Below, piece by piece: positions 31,448-39,904 of a stretch of 42,567 nt of DNA; within the stretch, counting starts at the first letter, position 1, and the number at the start of each line of letters is the position of its first letter. The stretch covers positions 1 through 42,567 of the forward strand of contig NZ_JHVC01000026.1 in the NCBI RefSeq assembly GCF_000619945.1, given 5' to 3'. This stretch comes from Clostridium lundense DSM 17049 (lineage in GTDB: Bacteria; Bacillota; Clostridia; Clostridiales; Clostridiaceae). A program made the translations under genes and the position numbers. The notes beneath the pieces are model-generated. The model was not told the DNA's origin. It saw nothing but the letters and a program-made list of their open reading frames with translations, and did not search any database.

Positions 31448-32014
31448 ATGAAAAAAATTGATCTTAAAAGTATGGTTGTAGGTCTAGTGATTGGTATAGT
31501 AGGAGTGTATATTGCTATTTTTTCAAAACCAGAAATAAAACCAGCAACTATTAGTCAGAAAAAGGTTATTGCTGCTCCTGCAGCAGGGGAAATAAAATCA
31601 GCAGCTATTAATAACGGTAAAGTATATTTTAATGGAAATGAAATAAAGTTAAAAAATCCTTTAGTTACAATTGTAAAAAATGATAGTTCTGAAGCTCAGT
31701 TATATATGCCTATGAGCGAATTGCTAGAATATATGCAGTTTAAAGTTGAATTGAATAGCAAAGATAGCTCTGTGTATTTAACTATGAACGGTCAGAATAG
31801 CCTCAAGAACGTAGATGTAAAGCCTGACTTTTCAAAAAATGAAATAGATTCAAAAGCTATAGAAATTATACAAAAAACAGGGAATTGGGGGTATATTGAA
31901 GCATATATCCCAGATATGTCGGTTCATGGTATAAAAAGAGCTGTGGAAATATATAACTCAAAGCATATCAATGTATCCGAACATAAAAAAGCATCTGATT
32001 ATATAAAGAAATAA
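31448..32014 (+). CDS. Membrane-anchored copper-amine-oxidase-N-like domain protein
   Basis: The 188-aa protein has an N-terminal membrane anchor (about 9-27) and an extracytoplasmic segment (GKVYFNGNEIKLKNPLVTIV, YMPMSELLEYMQFKVELNSK, SSVYLTMNG) of the amyloidase/copper amine oxidase N-terminal type common in clostridial cell-wall proteins. The C-terminal 70 residues show no known domain. AAAGGGAG lies before the ATG. P2 and T2 flank it. Likely a surface protein of unknown role. Confidence 0.65.
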   Translation: MKKIDLKSMVVGLVIGIVGVYIAIFSKPEIKPATISQKKVIAAPAAGEIKSAAINNGKVYFNGNEIKLKNPLVTIVKNDSSEAQLYMPMSELLEYMQFKVELNSKDSSVYLTMNGQNSLKNVDVKPDFSKNEIDSKAIEIIQKTGNWGYIEAYIPDMSVHGIKRAVEIYNSKHINVSEHKKASDYIKK

Positions 32015-32030
32015 TTTATAGCAAATTAGA

Positions 32031-32068
32031 ATATCGCATTATTCAAAGTGAATTTGCGATATTTTTTG
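32031..32068 (+). terminator. T2 terminator hairpin, copy 3
   Basis: ATATCGCA (32031-32038)/TGCGATAT (32055-32062), then TTTTTT; GCATTATTCAA is inverse to the P2 core at 31255. The outer arm differs from copies 1 and 2 with compensating changes. Confidence 0.85.
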
Positions 32069-32105
32069 TACGTAATTGTAAATTAATGTACATGAGGAGG
32101 TAATC

Positions 32106-32669
32106 ATGAAATTCGATTATAAATTGACAGGAGTAGGTTGGGCAGAGATAGAGATCGAAGTTGATGGAAGAAAATATTTTTCTTTTCCAAGTTATTTATC
32201 ACAGCCATTAATAGGTTTGCTTGAAGGTTTATTGAGCATAATACCAGGTTGTGTTCCTGAAGATGAATTGAAATCTATGATCTCATTTAAATTGTATCAA
32301 GAACCAGCAGTTGATAAGGTGACTTTGGAGTTAATAGATGATTTAAAATTGAAGATTGTTATTGAAGAATTTGAAGATGAATCCTCTATTAAGGGAAAAA
32401 TAGGATTTAATGCAACATGTAATCTTTTAGACTTTTTAGATGAAGTTATTGGATCGTTAGAACACTTATTAAAAAAACATGGTTTTGTAGGATATAAAAA
32501 TACTTGGTGTAGGCAGGACTTTCCTATAAGTAGTTTTCTAAAGCTCAAATATTATTTAAATCACCAAATAACATACCCAACTTTAAAAGAATTGAATGAC
32601 ACTGAAGTAGAGTTAGAAAAAAGTGATTTAGAACAAGAAGTACAGTTAATTATAGGCTATGGTTTTTAA
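32106..32669 (+). CDS. Hypothetical protein (187 aa)
   Basis: The product is a soluble acidic protein opening MKFDYKLTGVGWAEIEIEVD, with EEFEDESSIKGKIGF in the middle and HGFVGYKNTWCRQDFPISSF later; no catalytic motif stands out. Small acidic proteins of this shape are often immunity proteins or partners of toxins, but nothing here proves it. AGGAGG precedes the ATG by 5 nt. It follows T2 copy 3 by 37 nt and precedes a T1-P1 module. Confidence 0.6.
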   Translation: MKFDYKLTGVGWAEIEIEVDGRKYFSFPSYLSQPLIGLLEGLLSIIPGCVPEDELKSMISFKLYQEPAVDKVTLELIDDLKLKIVIEEFEDESSIKGKIGFNATCNLLDFLDEVIGSLEHLLKKHGFVGYKNTWCRQDFPISSFLKLKYYLNHQITYPTLKELNDTEVELEKSDLEQEVQLIIGYGF

Positions 32670-32682
32670 CTAAATATATTAA

Positions 32683-32829
32683 GACGAAAAGATGCTAATA
32701 TTTCAGGTATGGGCATCTTTTTTTACTTTTATATTTACTTGTGGTCAAGCTCTATATATGTATCTCATAGCAAATATGACTATTTAACATAATTTTCCTA
32801 ATGTATGCTATAATTAATTGGTAATAGTA
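32683..32829 (+). repeat. T1-P1 module, copy 2
   Basis: T1 hairpin (AAGATGCTAATATTTCAGG...GGGCATCTTTTTTT, 32688-32723) is followed by full P1 ending in TATGCTATAATTAATTGGTA and ATAGTA (32805-32829), with -10 TATAAT at 32809-32814. It ends the upstream gene and promotes the GNAT at 32861. Confidence 0.75.
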
Positions 32830-32860
32830 GCTTTATACGAAGTGTAATGGGGGGATTATA

Positions 32861-33352
32861 GTGATAAAAACAGATAGATGTAAGATGTGGAAAGTACAAG
32901 ATAGTGATTATGAAAAAATAAAAGAACTGTACACTGACGAAAAAGTAAGAAAATTTCTTGGTGGAATTGTTAGTAATGAAAAATTCAATAGTAGTTTTAA
33001 TGATATGCTTAGTTGTGATGATAATTCTTTCTATTGGGTTGTAAGACTCAAGGATAATAACGACGTTATTGGATTAGCATCCCTTGATAAACATCACGAT
33101 GGTTTAAGCATGGAGGTATCCTATCAATTTATGCCTCAGTATTGGGGTTATGGTTATGCAGAAGAAGTTGTTAGAAGAATTATCGACTATGCTTTTGATG
33201 AGCTAATTATAAAAAAGATTGTTGCTGAAACACAATCTGCGAATAAGGCTTCATGCAAACTTCTTAAAAAGGTTGGCATGAGTTTGGAACAAATAGTTTC
33301 AAGATTCGGAGCTGAACAATACATATTTAGCATATCAAAGGATGCTGTCTAA
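32861..33352 (+). CDS. GNAT (RimJ/RimL type) N-acetyltransferase
   Basis: The 163-aa protein shows VIGLASLDKHHDGLSMEVSY, QYWGYGYAEEVVRRIIDYAF (acetyl-CoA loop) and TQSANKASCKLLKKVGMSLE, all standard for RimJ/RimL-type enzymes. GTG start with GGGGGA upstream. Substrate not predictable. P1 lies before it and R3 starts 8 nt after its stop. Confidence 0.85.
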   Translation: MIKTDRCKMWKVQDSDYEKIKELYTDEKVRKFLGGIVSNEKFNSSFNDMLSCDDNSFYWVVRLKDNNDVIGLASLDKHHDGLSMEVSYQFMPQYWGYGYAEEVVRRIIDYAFDELIIKKIVAETQSANKASCKLLKKVGMSLEQIVSRFGAEQYIFSISKDAV

Positions 33353-33360
33353 TTCGTAAT

Positions 33361-33425
33361 TTTCTTAAACTCTGACGGAACAGCAAGAAAATGTGCAGTA
33401 AAGGTTATTTATATTTCATGGAGGA
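33361..33425 (+). repeat. R3 module, copy 2
   Basis: TTTCTTAAACTCTGACGGAA, CAGCAAGAAAATGTGCAGTA, then GGTTATTTATATTTCATGGA. It begins 8 nt after the GNAT stop. Nearly the same block is at 41222-41282, and the second half at 38166-38217. Ends TTCTT and AAGAA are inverted, enclosing CTG/CAG. Confidence 0.7.
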
Positions 33426-33542
33426 ATGAGCGATTGAATGAAATAAAATGAGCATAATCTGATGTTAATATTTGTGCTATTCTTAGTGATGATAGGATTT
33501 TAAAGGTTTTTTAAGAAAACTCTAAAGATGTAGGAGGATAAT

Positions 33543-34256
33543 ATGAATAATAAGATTTATGATAAAAAAACTGATAAAAATTTATTGAAACTTTTAATAA
33601 TATATGGAGTATTAATAGCAATATTTATTATATATGATTTTTTAGAAATTAACTTACCTATGTATCTTAAATATGTAGTTTTGTTTATATCATGTATAAT
33701 TATGGTAATAGAAAGTGTAAAATTAGTTAAATCTAAGAAGCATATTAGAATATATCCTATAGTTTCAACTTTGTTATTAGTAATAACATTAGGATTTAAT
33801 TATACAGGCTTTATAAAAACTGTTGGGGAGTATACTGTAAAATCTACTGATTTAAGTAAAGTTTATATAGATGGTTTAAAAGTAGGTGATAGCTTAGAAA
33901 AGTTTAATAATAAAAAATATACATTTACAGATAGGTATAGTAATGACAATTATAACTTTATATATGAAGAAGTTATGATATCTGAGAAGGATAATAAAAT
34001 TAATAAAATTTTTGGACATGCTGATCAGGTTGATATAAGTATTAATGGATATAAAGCTATAAAAAGTTTAGATGATGTAGTATCTAGATTAGGAAATAAT
34101 TATGTTAAAGTCACTTATGATAGTGAACAATTATTAAAACAATATATTTATGTAGATAGGAAAAATAATATTAAAGTAAGCTTTATCTATAGAGAATATT
34201 TTGAGGGGAAGGCTAGTGATCAGCTTGAATATGTAATTATAAGCAAAAGGAGCTAG
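33543..34256 (+). CDS. Membrane protein with extracytoplasmic domain (237 aa)
   Basis: Three hydrophobic segments (about 15-33, 38-56, 64-84) are followed by a soluble C-terminal domain (about 85-237; SKVYIDGLKVGDSLEKFNNK, ISINGYKAIKSLDDVVSRLG). Family not recognised. TAGGAGG precedes the ATG. Its 5' leader and first 45 codons are duplicated almost exactly at 39918-40090, where the copy is truncated. Confidence 0.7.
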   Translation: MNNKIYDKKTDKNLLKLLIIYGVLIAIFIIYDFLEINLPMYLKYVVLFISCIIMVIESVKLVKSKKHIRIYPIVSTLLLVITLGFNYTGFIKTVGEYTVKSTDLSKVYIDGLKVGDSLEKFNNKKYTFTDRYSNDNYNFIYEEVMISEKDNKINKIFGHADQVDISINGYKAIKSLDDVVSRLGNNYVKVTYDSEQLLKQYIYVDRKNNIKVSFIYREYFEGKASDQLEYVIISKRS

Positions 34257-34333
34257 GAATTATTAAGTAATAGCGATTTATTGTGCAACAATAACCAATA
34301 GGAAAAAATGAGTGTATACAGGGGGAAAGAGGT

Positions 34334-34888
34334 ATGTTGAACCATAAAGGAACTACAAGTTTAGAAACTGGAAGACTTATATTAAGACAATTTTCAGAAA
34401 AAGATGCCACAGAGATGTATAATAATTGGGCATCTGATACAGAAGTAACTAAATATCTAACTTGGCCAACTCACAGTAGTGTTGAAGTAACTAGCAAAGT
34501 GATAGGCATGTGGGTAGATAACTATAAAAATATGGAATGTTACCAATGGGCTATAGAATTAAAAGAAAATGGACAAGTGATTGGAAGCATTAGTTTAATG
34601 AACATTGATAATCATGTTGAAAACTGTGAGATAGGATATTGTATCGGTAAAGCATTTTGGAATAAAGGAATTGTAACAGAAGCATTCTCTAGTATCATTG
34701 ATTTTGCTTTTAATCAAGTGGGTTTTCAACGTATTACAGGACGTCATCATGTAGGTAATCCTGCATCAGGAAAAGTTATGGAAAAGTGTGGACTAAAATA
34801 TGAAGGACTTTTAAGAAAAATTAGTAAAAATAGTAGTGGTATTTTAGTTGACTGTAAGTATTATTCAATATTGAAAGATGAGTATTAA
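34334..34888 (+). CDS. GNAT (RimJ/RimL type) N-acetyltransferase
   Basis: The 184-aa protein has the RimJ/RimL opening LETGRLILRQFSEKDATEMY, NNWASDTEVTKYLTW, acetyl-CoA-binding IGYCIGKAFWNKGIVTEAFS and NPASGKVMEKCGLKYEGLLR. Complete in length. GGGGGAAAGAGG lies before the ATG. Likely modifies a small molecule or a protein N-terminus. Confidence 0.9.
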   Translation: MLNHKGTTSLETGRLILRQFSEKDATEMYNNWASDTEVTKYLTWPTHSSVEVTSKVIGMWVDNYKNMECYQWAIELKENGQVIGSISLMNIDNHVENCEIGYCIGKAFWNKGIVTEAFSSIIDFAFNQVGFQRITGRHHVGNPASGKVMEKCGLKYEGLLRKISKNSSGILVDCKYYSILKDEY

Positions 34889-34928
34889 AAAAGATTATAA
34901 TTTATGTTGCTGAATCTTTCTATATTGT

Positions 34929-35050
34929 GGCTTGGATAATATACAATAATCATGTATATAGAGATACAGGTATTAAATGGAAAAATCAAAGATGAAAATA
35001 AAAGACTAATAGAACAATTAGATAAATTAAAAATTATTAAGTTAAGCCGT
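34929..35050 (+). pseudogene. Remnant of the 14317-type gene fused to a coiled-coil tail
   Basis: CTTGGATAAT, CATGTATATAGAGATACAGG and TATTAAATGGAAAAATC match 29421-29480 and the start of the 14317 gene, with ATT for the start codon. The frame NGKIKDENKRLIEQLDKLKI continues and decays near 35045. The rest of 34889-35179 holds the binding site of the next gene and no other feature. Confidence 0.55.
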
Positions 35051-35179
35051 AATTGTAAATTAAGATCAACTATAGGTAATCTTCTTCAACTAATATGAGA
35101 ATTAACTCTAATGTTGCGTTATGGGTTTGGCTGAGGAACTGTGTTAGCATTAAATTATTAAATTAAAGGAGGTTATCAT

Positions 35180-36295
35180 ATGACAACAGTTAAACTTAAA
35201 ATAGCAGAGTTGAGAAAAGATAAAGGGATAGGACAACAAGAACTAGCCAATGTATTAGATGTATCTTTTCAATCGGTTAGTAAATGGGAGACAGGAGCAA
35301 CAATGCCTGATATTACTTTATTACCAATCATTGCTGAATATTTCAATGTTTCAGTAGATGAATTATTGGGATTAAAACCATTACGTAAGCAAGCATTCAT
35401 ACCAAGGAACACAGATAATCGCAATAACTGGAATGGAAAGACTGACAAGCTTTATAAAAACAGAAAATACTTTTGGAATGATGACTATTTAAGATTTCTT
35501 GTAAAAGATGTTTGGAATATAAGTTCACCAGTGGACATTATTGAATTTAGATGTGGTGAAGGTTATTTAGGAAGAAAGCTACTTGAATTTTTACCCAGGG
35601 GAAGTACATATACAGGTGTTGATAATGAGTATTTTACTAATAAGGCTAAGGTTAGTTTTAGCAATACTGAACTTGAAGCCAATTTTATCATATCAGATAT
35701 TTATTCTTTTGAAACAGATAAAAAATATGACATAGCTATTTGTCAAGCTGGACTAAGACATATGAACAAACCAATGGAAGTGCTGAAGAAAATGGTGGTA
35801 TCTATAAAGAAAGGTGGTCTTGTTGCTTGTGTAGATGTTAATAGAGAATTTGAAAATGATGGGTTATATATTGATGACATTAGATATGATTATCTTTGCA
35901 CAACTGTTGACTTTCACAATATGTGGAGAAAAGAACTAGAATGTGAAGGCAGAGATTATGCAGTTGGAATGCGGCTACCGTTTTATATGCAGCAGTTAGG
36001 ATTGCATGATATTGATATTCGTATGAATGATAAGGTAATGTATGTAAATCCTGATATGCCTGACTACGGGGAAAAAGTGCAAGATTTTATTGAGATTAAT
36101 GGATGGGACAAACCCGCCAGCTTTTCAAATCAAGAAGATACTATTGAATTGTTCATGAATCGGGGAATTGACAGAGCCATGGCAAGGGCATATATTAAAA
36201 TGCAATCTAAAATAGAGGATTATTTTAGTAGTGCTGATAATAGAAAATCATTTTTAAAGGTACAGGGCTTATTAATTACCTATGGGAGGAAATGA
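35180..36295 (+). CDS. XRE-type HTH fused to SAM-dependent methyltransferase
   Basis: The 371-aa protein has an N-terminal Cro/CI HTH (residues 1-65: QQELANVLDVSFQSVSKWET, PDITLLPIIAEYFNVSVDEL). A class I methyltransferase domain follows (about 90-250): motif I IIEFRCGEGYLGRKL, DNEYF as acidic motif II, ISDIYSFETDKKYDIAICQA and LKKMVVSIKKGGLVACVDVN. Glycine motif I reads FRCGEG instead of DxGCGxG but keeps the CGEG core. It could sense SAM or a metabolite to regulate genes, or modify a toxic compound; both are inference. AAAGGAGG before ATG. Confidence 0.85.
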   Translation: MTTVKLKIAELRKDKGIGQQELANVLDVSFQSVSKWETGATMPDITLLPIIAEYFNVSVDELLGLKPLRKQAFIPRNTDNRNNWNGKTDKLYKNRKYFWNDDYLRFLVKDVWNISSPVDIIEFRCGEGYLGRKLLEFLPRGSTYTGVDNEYFTNKAKVSFSNTELEANFIISDIYSFETDKKYDIAICQAGLRHMNKPMEVLKKMVVSIKKGGLVACVDVNREFENDGLYIDDIRYDYLCTTVDFHNMWRKELECEGRDYAVGMRLPFYMQQLGLHDIDIRMNDKVMYVNPDMPDYGEKVQDFIEINGWDKPASFSNQEDTIELFMNRGIDRAMARAYIKMQSKIEDYFSSADNRKSFLKVQGLLITYGRK

Positions 36296-36299
36296 ATAT

Positions 36300-36482
36300 A
36301 AATGTTGGTTATGTAGTGCGAAATAATCTTATTTTACCAACTATCAACAAAGCTATTATGTTATACGCATAAAATAGTATAAAAAGAAAGGAGATTAGAT
36401 TTAGTAAGAGTTTGGTGCTTGCAATAGGCTCTCTCATTAAAGATAAATTATGAAAAGCAAAGAAAAAATCTGTTTTGTATAG
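36300..36482 (+). pseudogene. Truncated copy of the 25975 membrane-protein gene with leader
   Basis: GCATAAAATAGTATAAAAAG, GAAAGGAG, GAGTTTGGTGCTTGCAATAG and AAAGATAAATTATGAAAAGC mirror 25893-25985. The ORF stops after ten residues (36450-36482, MKSKEKICFV). The following 36483-36640 shows no intact gene. Confidence 0.65.
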
Positions 36483-36639
36483 TGGGATATTTTGGAGTGT
36501 GAAAGTTCTTCTGTAAATTGCTTTTTAGGATAATTATTTTAAGAGCAAGGAAATCATGAGATGTTTCCTATGCTTTAAGTTTGCAAGTAGGTCAAGTTGC
36601 ACAAGAAGTCAAAGAATTTATATTTGCCAAGGAAAAAGT

Positions 36640-36908
36640 CTGCAAACACTTATATAAGAATAACAAATTTTAAAGAAAGGGAGACAATAGCTGTTTAGCC
36701 TATTGGTTTTTAACGAAATATATTAAGAAGAGAAGATGCTAATATTTTAGATATGGGCATCTTTTTTCTTTTACTTTCATATTGTAAAAGATAGGAGTAT
36801 CAATTTATTACTCCTATCTTTACTTGTGGGCAAGCTATATATTTGTATCTCATAGTAAATATGATAGTTTACCATAATTTTCTTAATACATGCTATAATT
36901 AATTGGTA
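36640..36908 (+). repeat. R5-T1-T3-P1 module (P1 interrupted)
   Basis: R5 (36640-36730), T1 (36732-36766), a second hairpin GATAGGAGTA/TTACTCCTATC (about 36790-36819, also at 40690-40720) and P1 up to TGCTATAATTAATTGGTA (ends 36908), where the group II relic begins. P1 resumes with ATAGTAAATTA at 37194. R5 contains the end of an ORF (KVCKHLYKNNKF, stop) also visible in the other R5 copies. Confidence 0.7.
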
Positions 36909-37193
36909 GTGTGAGCTGCGAAACAGCACGCAAATGTGTGATGTTTCCTCTTGATAATGGAAGCAATTTTGTTATCATTAGTAAGCTATTAAAATACAGA
37001 AGGTTAAGAAAGAAGTCATACAGTTGATACATTTTATAATGGTTTGTTGAAAACTTTTCCGTTATTTGAGCCTACAATAAGGGTAAGCTTAGTCTATAGA
37101 TGATTAAAATATGATGTGAAAAGCCTTATGCCTTAATAGGGCACGTACGGTTTTGTAGAGGAACATTGGCGGTGACGCCTATGATTACTCAAG
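36909..37193 (+). mobile_element. Group II intron relic (about 285 bp, no ORF)
   Basis: It begins GTGTGAGC, a group II 5' end of GUGYG form. It ends with a recognisable domain V (about 37120-37154: AAGCCTTATGCC ... GGGCACGTACGGTTTT) and domain VI (37155-37190: ACATTGGCG/CGCCTATG stem with GTGA loop, then TTACTC). It sits exactly between TTGGTA and ATAGTAAATTA, which are contiguous in intact P1 copies. At 285 bp most of domain I-IV and the maturase are missing, so it cannot be autonomous. Confidence 0.75.
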
Positions 37194-37234
37194 ATAGTAA
37201 ATTATTGTGAAATAAGTGAAATGGAGGCATAGAT

Positions 37235-37852
37235 GTGGATATAAAAAGGATTAATGACTTAAAGAAAAACTTTAAATCAAGAAATATAGAAGTAAAGTAT
37301 TTTGAGATCCTGGAAGATGTTAAATCTTATATATTAAATATTATACCAGTTGAATGTAGCAATGGAATTGGACGTTCAATTACATTGTAAAAGATAAATA
37401 TTACAAGTTCTTTATTAGAAAGAGGCAATATAGTATATGATAAAGAACTCGCAAGAAATCAAGAGGAATGCAAAGTATTAAAGAAAAAGGCACTTACTAC
37501 AGATTGATACATTACTGGATCAAATGCTATATCCCTTGATGGTCGAATTGTTAATGTTGACCATAGTGGTAACAGAGTAGCCGCAATTACTTTTGAGACA
37601 GATAGAGTAATAATTGTTGTTGGAAGAAATAAGATTGTAGATACAGTAGATGAAGCAATAAAAAGAGTAAAAAATATATCTTGCCCTTTAAATGCAAGAC
37701 GAGCAGGATTTAATCCACCATGTGTAGCACTAAATAAATGTGTAGATTGTTTATCAAATGAAACGGGTTGTAATGGCCTTTCTATAATTGAAGGTCAATC
37801 CGATAGTAACAGAATTAAATTGCTTATAGTCAATGAAGAATGTGGGTACTAA
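37235..37852 (+). pseudogene. LUD-domain (LutC/DUF162-like) protein gene with two nonsense codons
   Basis: A single uninterrupted 206-codon frame from GTG 37235 (GGAGG at 37223) encodes a lactate-utilisation-type LUD domain: YITGSNAISLDGRIVNVDHS, GNRVAAITFETDRVIIVVGR and cysteine-rich NARRAGFNPPCVALNKCVDC. It carries TAA at 37388 and TGA at 37505; the TGA replaces the tryptophan expected in DWYITGSNA. No frameshifts occur, so inactivation is recent. It lies directly downstream of the intron relic. Confidence 0.85.
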
Positions 37853-37861
37853 TGCACAATG

Positions 37862-37890
37862 TTCTTAAACTCTGACGGAACAGTAAGAAT
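37862..37890 (+). repeat. R3 module, copy 3
   Basis: GTTCTTAAACTCTGACGGAA followed by CAGTAAGAA begins 10 nt after the LUD pseudogene stop, as copies 2 and 4 begin just after a stop codon. Confidence 0.65.
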
Positions 37891-37928
37891 AAAACGAATT
37901 AAAATTAGTTACATTTGGGAGGATAATT

Positions 37929-38168
37929 ATGGATAAAAAATTATACTATATTTTAGGAACAGTATTTATTGTTACAAGTGGAATTTTATATTCATTAGAA
38001 AGGTTTATATCGTATTTTGCATGGATTGGTCAGATGAATGCAAATACAGGTAGTTTTCCAACATATCCTGATTTACCAAGTCTATTTACTAATATTTTTG
38101 TTCCAACTTTTATTATTATTGGAGTAATTTTATTTGTATTAGGATGCAAAAAACATAATAAAATGTGA
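37929..38168 (+). CDS. Small two-TM membrane protein (79 aa)
   Basis: TM segments at about 5-25 and 54-72 flank a polar loop (MNANTGSFPTYPDLPS). TGGGAGG is upstream of the ATG. Family not recognised. Its last codons overlap a partial R3 module (TGTGACGGAACATTAAGAAA), indicating that the gene end was formed at a module junction. Confidence 0.55.
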   Translation: MDKKLYYILGTVFIVTSGILYSLERFISYFAWIGQMNANTGSFPTYPDLPSLFTNIFVPTFIIIGVILFVLGCKKHNKM

Positions 38169-38453
38169 CGGAACATTAAGAAAATGTGCAGTAGAAGTTA
38201 TTTATATTTTATAGAGGAAAAGTCTTTCCATGCTTATACAGGAATAACAGATTTTAAAGAAAGAGAAACAATAGTTGTTTAGGCTATGGTTTTTAACTAA
38301 ATATGTTAAGAAGAAAAGATGCTAATATTTTAGATATGGGCATCTCTTTTTTTATATTTACTTGTGATCAAGCTCTATATCTGTATCTCATAGCAAATAT
38401 GGCTATTTAACATAATTTTCCTAATGTATGCTATAGTTAATTGGTAATAGTAA
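38166..38453 (+). repeat. R3(partial)-R5-T1-P1 module, copy 4
   Basis: GACGGAACATTAAGAAAATG with GTTATTTATATTTTATAGAG (38167-38215), R5 (38217-38310), T1 (38313-38348) and P1 with -10 TATAGT (38432-38437) run in series. No plus-strand gene follows, so the module stands orphaned before the convergent secreted-protein gene. 38454-38566 shows nothing else. Confidence 0.65.
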
Positions 38454-38566
38454 ATTAAAACAAATCAATTTTGGTGGGTCAATTTTAAATGTTAAAAGTG
38501 GGTTAGTTTTAATTAGAAATCAACAAAAGGTGATGAAATATTGATTTAATTACATAGTGATTTTAT

Positions 38567-38992
38567 TTATTTCTTAAGTTTAAAATCTAAAACTTTTGAC
38601 AATATGTCTATATCACCATTGAATGCAAGGCTTAATAATCTATTTTCGTTTTCAAAAATCAGATAACAGGGTGGTTCGTTTTCAGGAATTAATATATAGA
38701 CTTCACTTACAAGAGCATTCAAGTGCGGAGAGTTCACTTTAACAACTGGATCTAAAGGAATTTTAACTACATATCCATCGTCAGTAATGGGGTTGTTTTT
38801 ATACCCTCCTTGTATATTAGTAATCCAGCTTGTAATCATATTTTGAATTTGTGGATTTGATTGGACTACTTTCACAACTTTATCTTGCTTTGGATCAAAA
38901 ATTTGAACATATTTAAAATCTTCAGCATTAACATGTATTGGATTTATGGATGTAAAGAAAAGGAATAATATAATTAATAATTTTTTAAACAT
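38567..38992 (-). CDS. Secreted hypothetical protein (141 aa)
   Basis: A signal peptide (MFKKLLIILFLFFTSINPIH, then VNA cleavage) precedes about 120 mature residues (KYVQIFDPKQDKVVKVVQSN, GYVVKIPLDPVVKVNSPHLN, PPCYLIFENENRLLSL). ATG 38992 is preferred to GTG 39001 because GAGGTG (38999-39004) is the ribosome binding site. It resembles small exported sporulation-associated or envelope proteins of clostridia, but I cannot name it. It is the only minus-strand gene between the TetR operon end and the terminal IS, apart from the doubtful ORF at 14005. Confidence 0.75.
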   Translation of the reverse strand: MFKKLLIILFLFFTSINPIHVNAEDFKYVQIFDPKQDKVVKVVQSNPQIQNMITSWITNIQGGYKNNPITDDGYVVKIPLDPVVKVNSPHLNALVSEVYILIPENEPPCYLIFENENRLLSLAFNGDIDILSKVLDFKLKK

Positions 38993-39155
38993 ATTAATCA
39001 CCTCGTTATTAACATTCCCACAACTAACTACAGTTATTTGTAATTAGTATGTTTATTTCCCAATCTTCTTAAACTCTAAAAGAATAGCAAGATAATCTAA
39101 AACTAAGTATATTTCAATATAATATAAGTGAATAAAAACTAAAGGGGGGAATGTT

Positions 39156-39883
39156 ATGAGAATAAGGAAAGAATTCAAACGTTATGTACCAGTATTAATT
39201 GCAATTGTATATATGGTATATTTTTATATTCTCAATACTTTGCTATATAAAAATGGTCGATTAATTTTATTGCAAAATGTATCTATTTCAAACCTAGGAA
39301 TAAAGTTATTTGATGATTGTGCTGTCATGCTAATATTCCCGTTGTTTTTAATTGGAATGTATCGTAAGAAATTAAATGAAATTGGAGTTAATAAATCTAA
39401 ACTTAGCATAGTGTTGCTCTTAATATATGTAGTATTTTTTGTTTTACATAGCGATTATACTGTAAAAGGAATTTATCAAGCATTTTTTTATTTGTTTATA
39501 GTAGCATTACCAGAAGAACTTATATATAGAGGATATATATATATAATAATTTAAAAAAACATAATCGTATGAGTGCAATACTTATAAGTGGAATATTATT
39601 TGGAATAATACATTCAATACAGCCGAGCATTATATCAGAATCTAATATACTTATTATGATTAAGGATATGTTTAACCAAGTAGGAGGAGGTTTAGTAAGT
39701 GGTTTTATCTTCATTTTATATTTAGAAAAAAGCGGCAGTATTTTTGTTCCAATTTTAATACATGCACTATTAGATTATTCATATAATATACTAGGATTAC
39801 TCGTTGCTGGTGTTGTTTTAGGCTATTTATTTATTGCAAACAGAAATAATGAAGAAAAATTAAAAGTAACCGATAAACTTTAG
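39156..39883 (+). pseudogene. CPBP intramembrane protease gene, frame broken at an (AT)6 tract
   Basis: The first part (39156-39554) has four TM segments and motif 1 EELIYRGYIY. The frame then shifts in an (AT)6 run (39533-39544) and stops at 39554. With one AT unit fewer it reads through GYIYNNLKKHNRMSAILISG into motif 2 (FGIIHSI) and motif 3 (LIHALLDYS) to 39883. All three catalytic motifs of a CPBP (Abi) protease survive, so it is either recently broken or phase-variable. AAGGGGGG sets the start. Confidence 0.82.
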
Positions 39884-39904
39884 TTGATAAAGAGAAAAGT
39901 ATTT

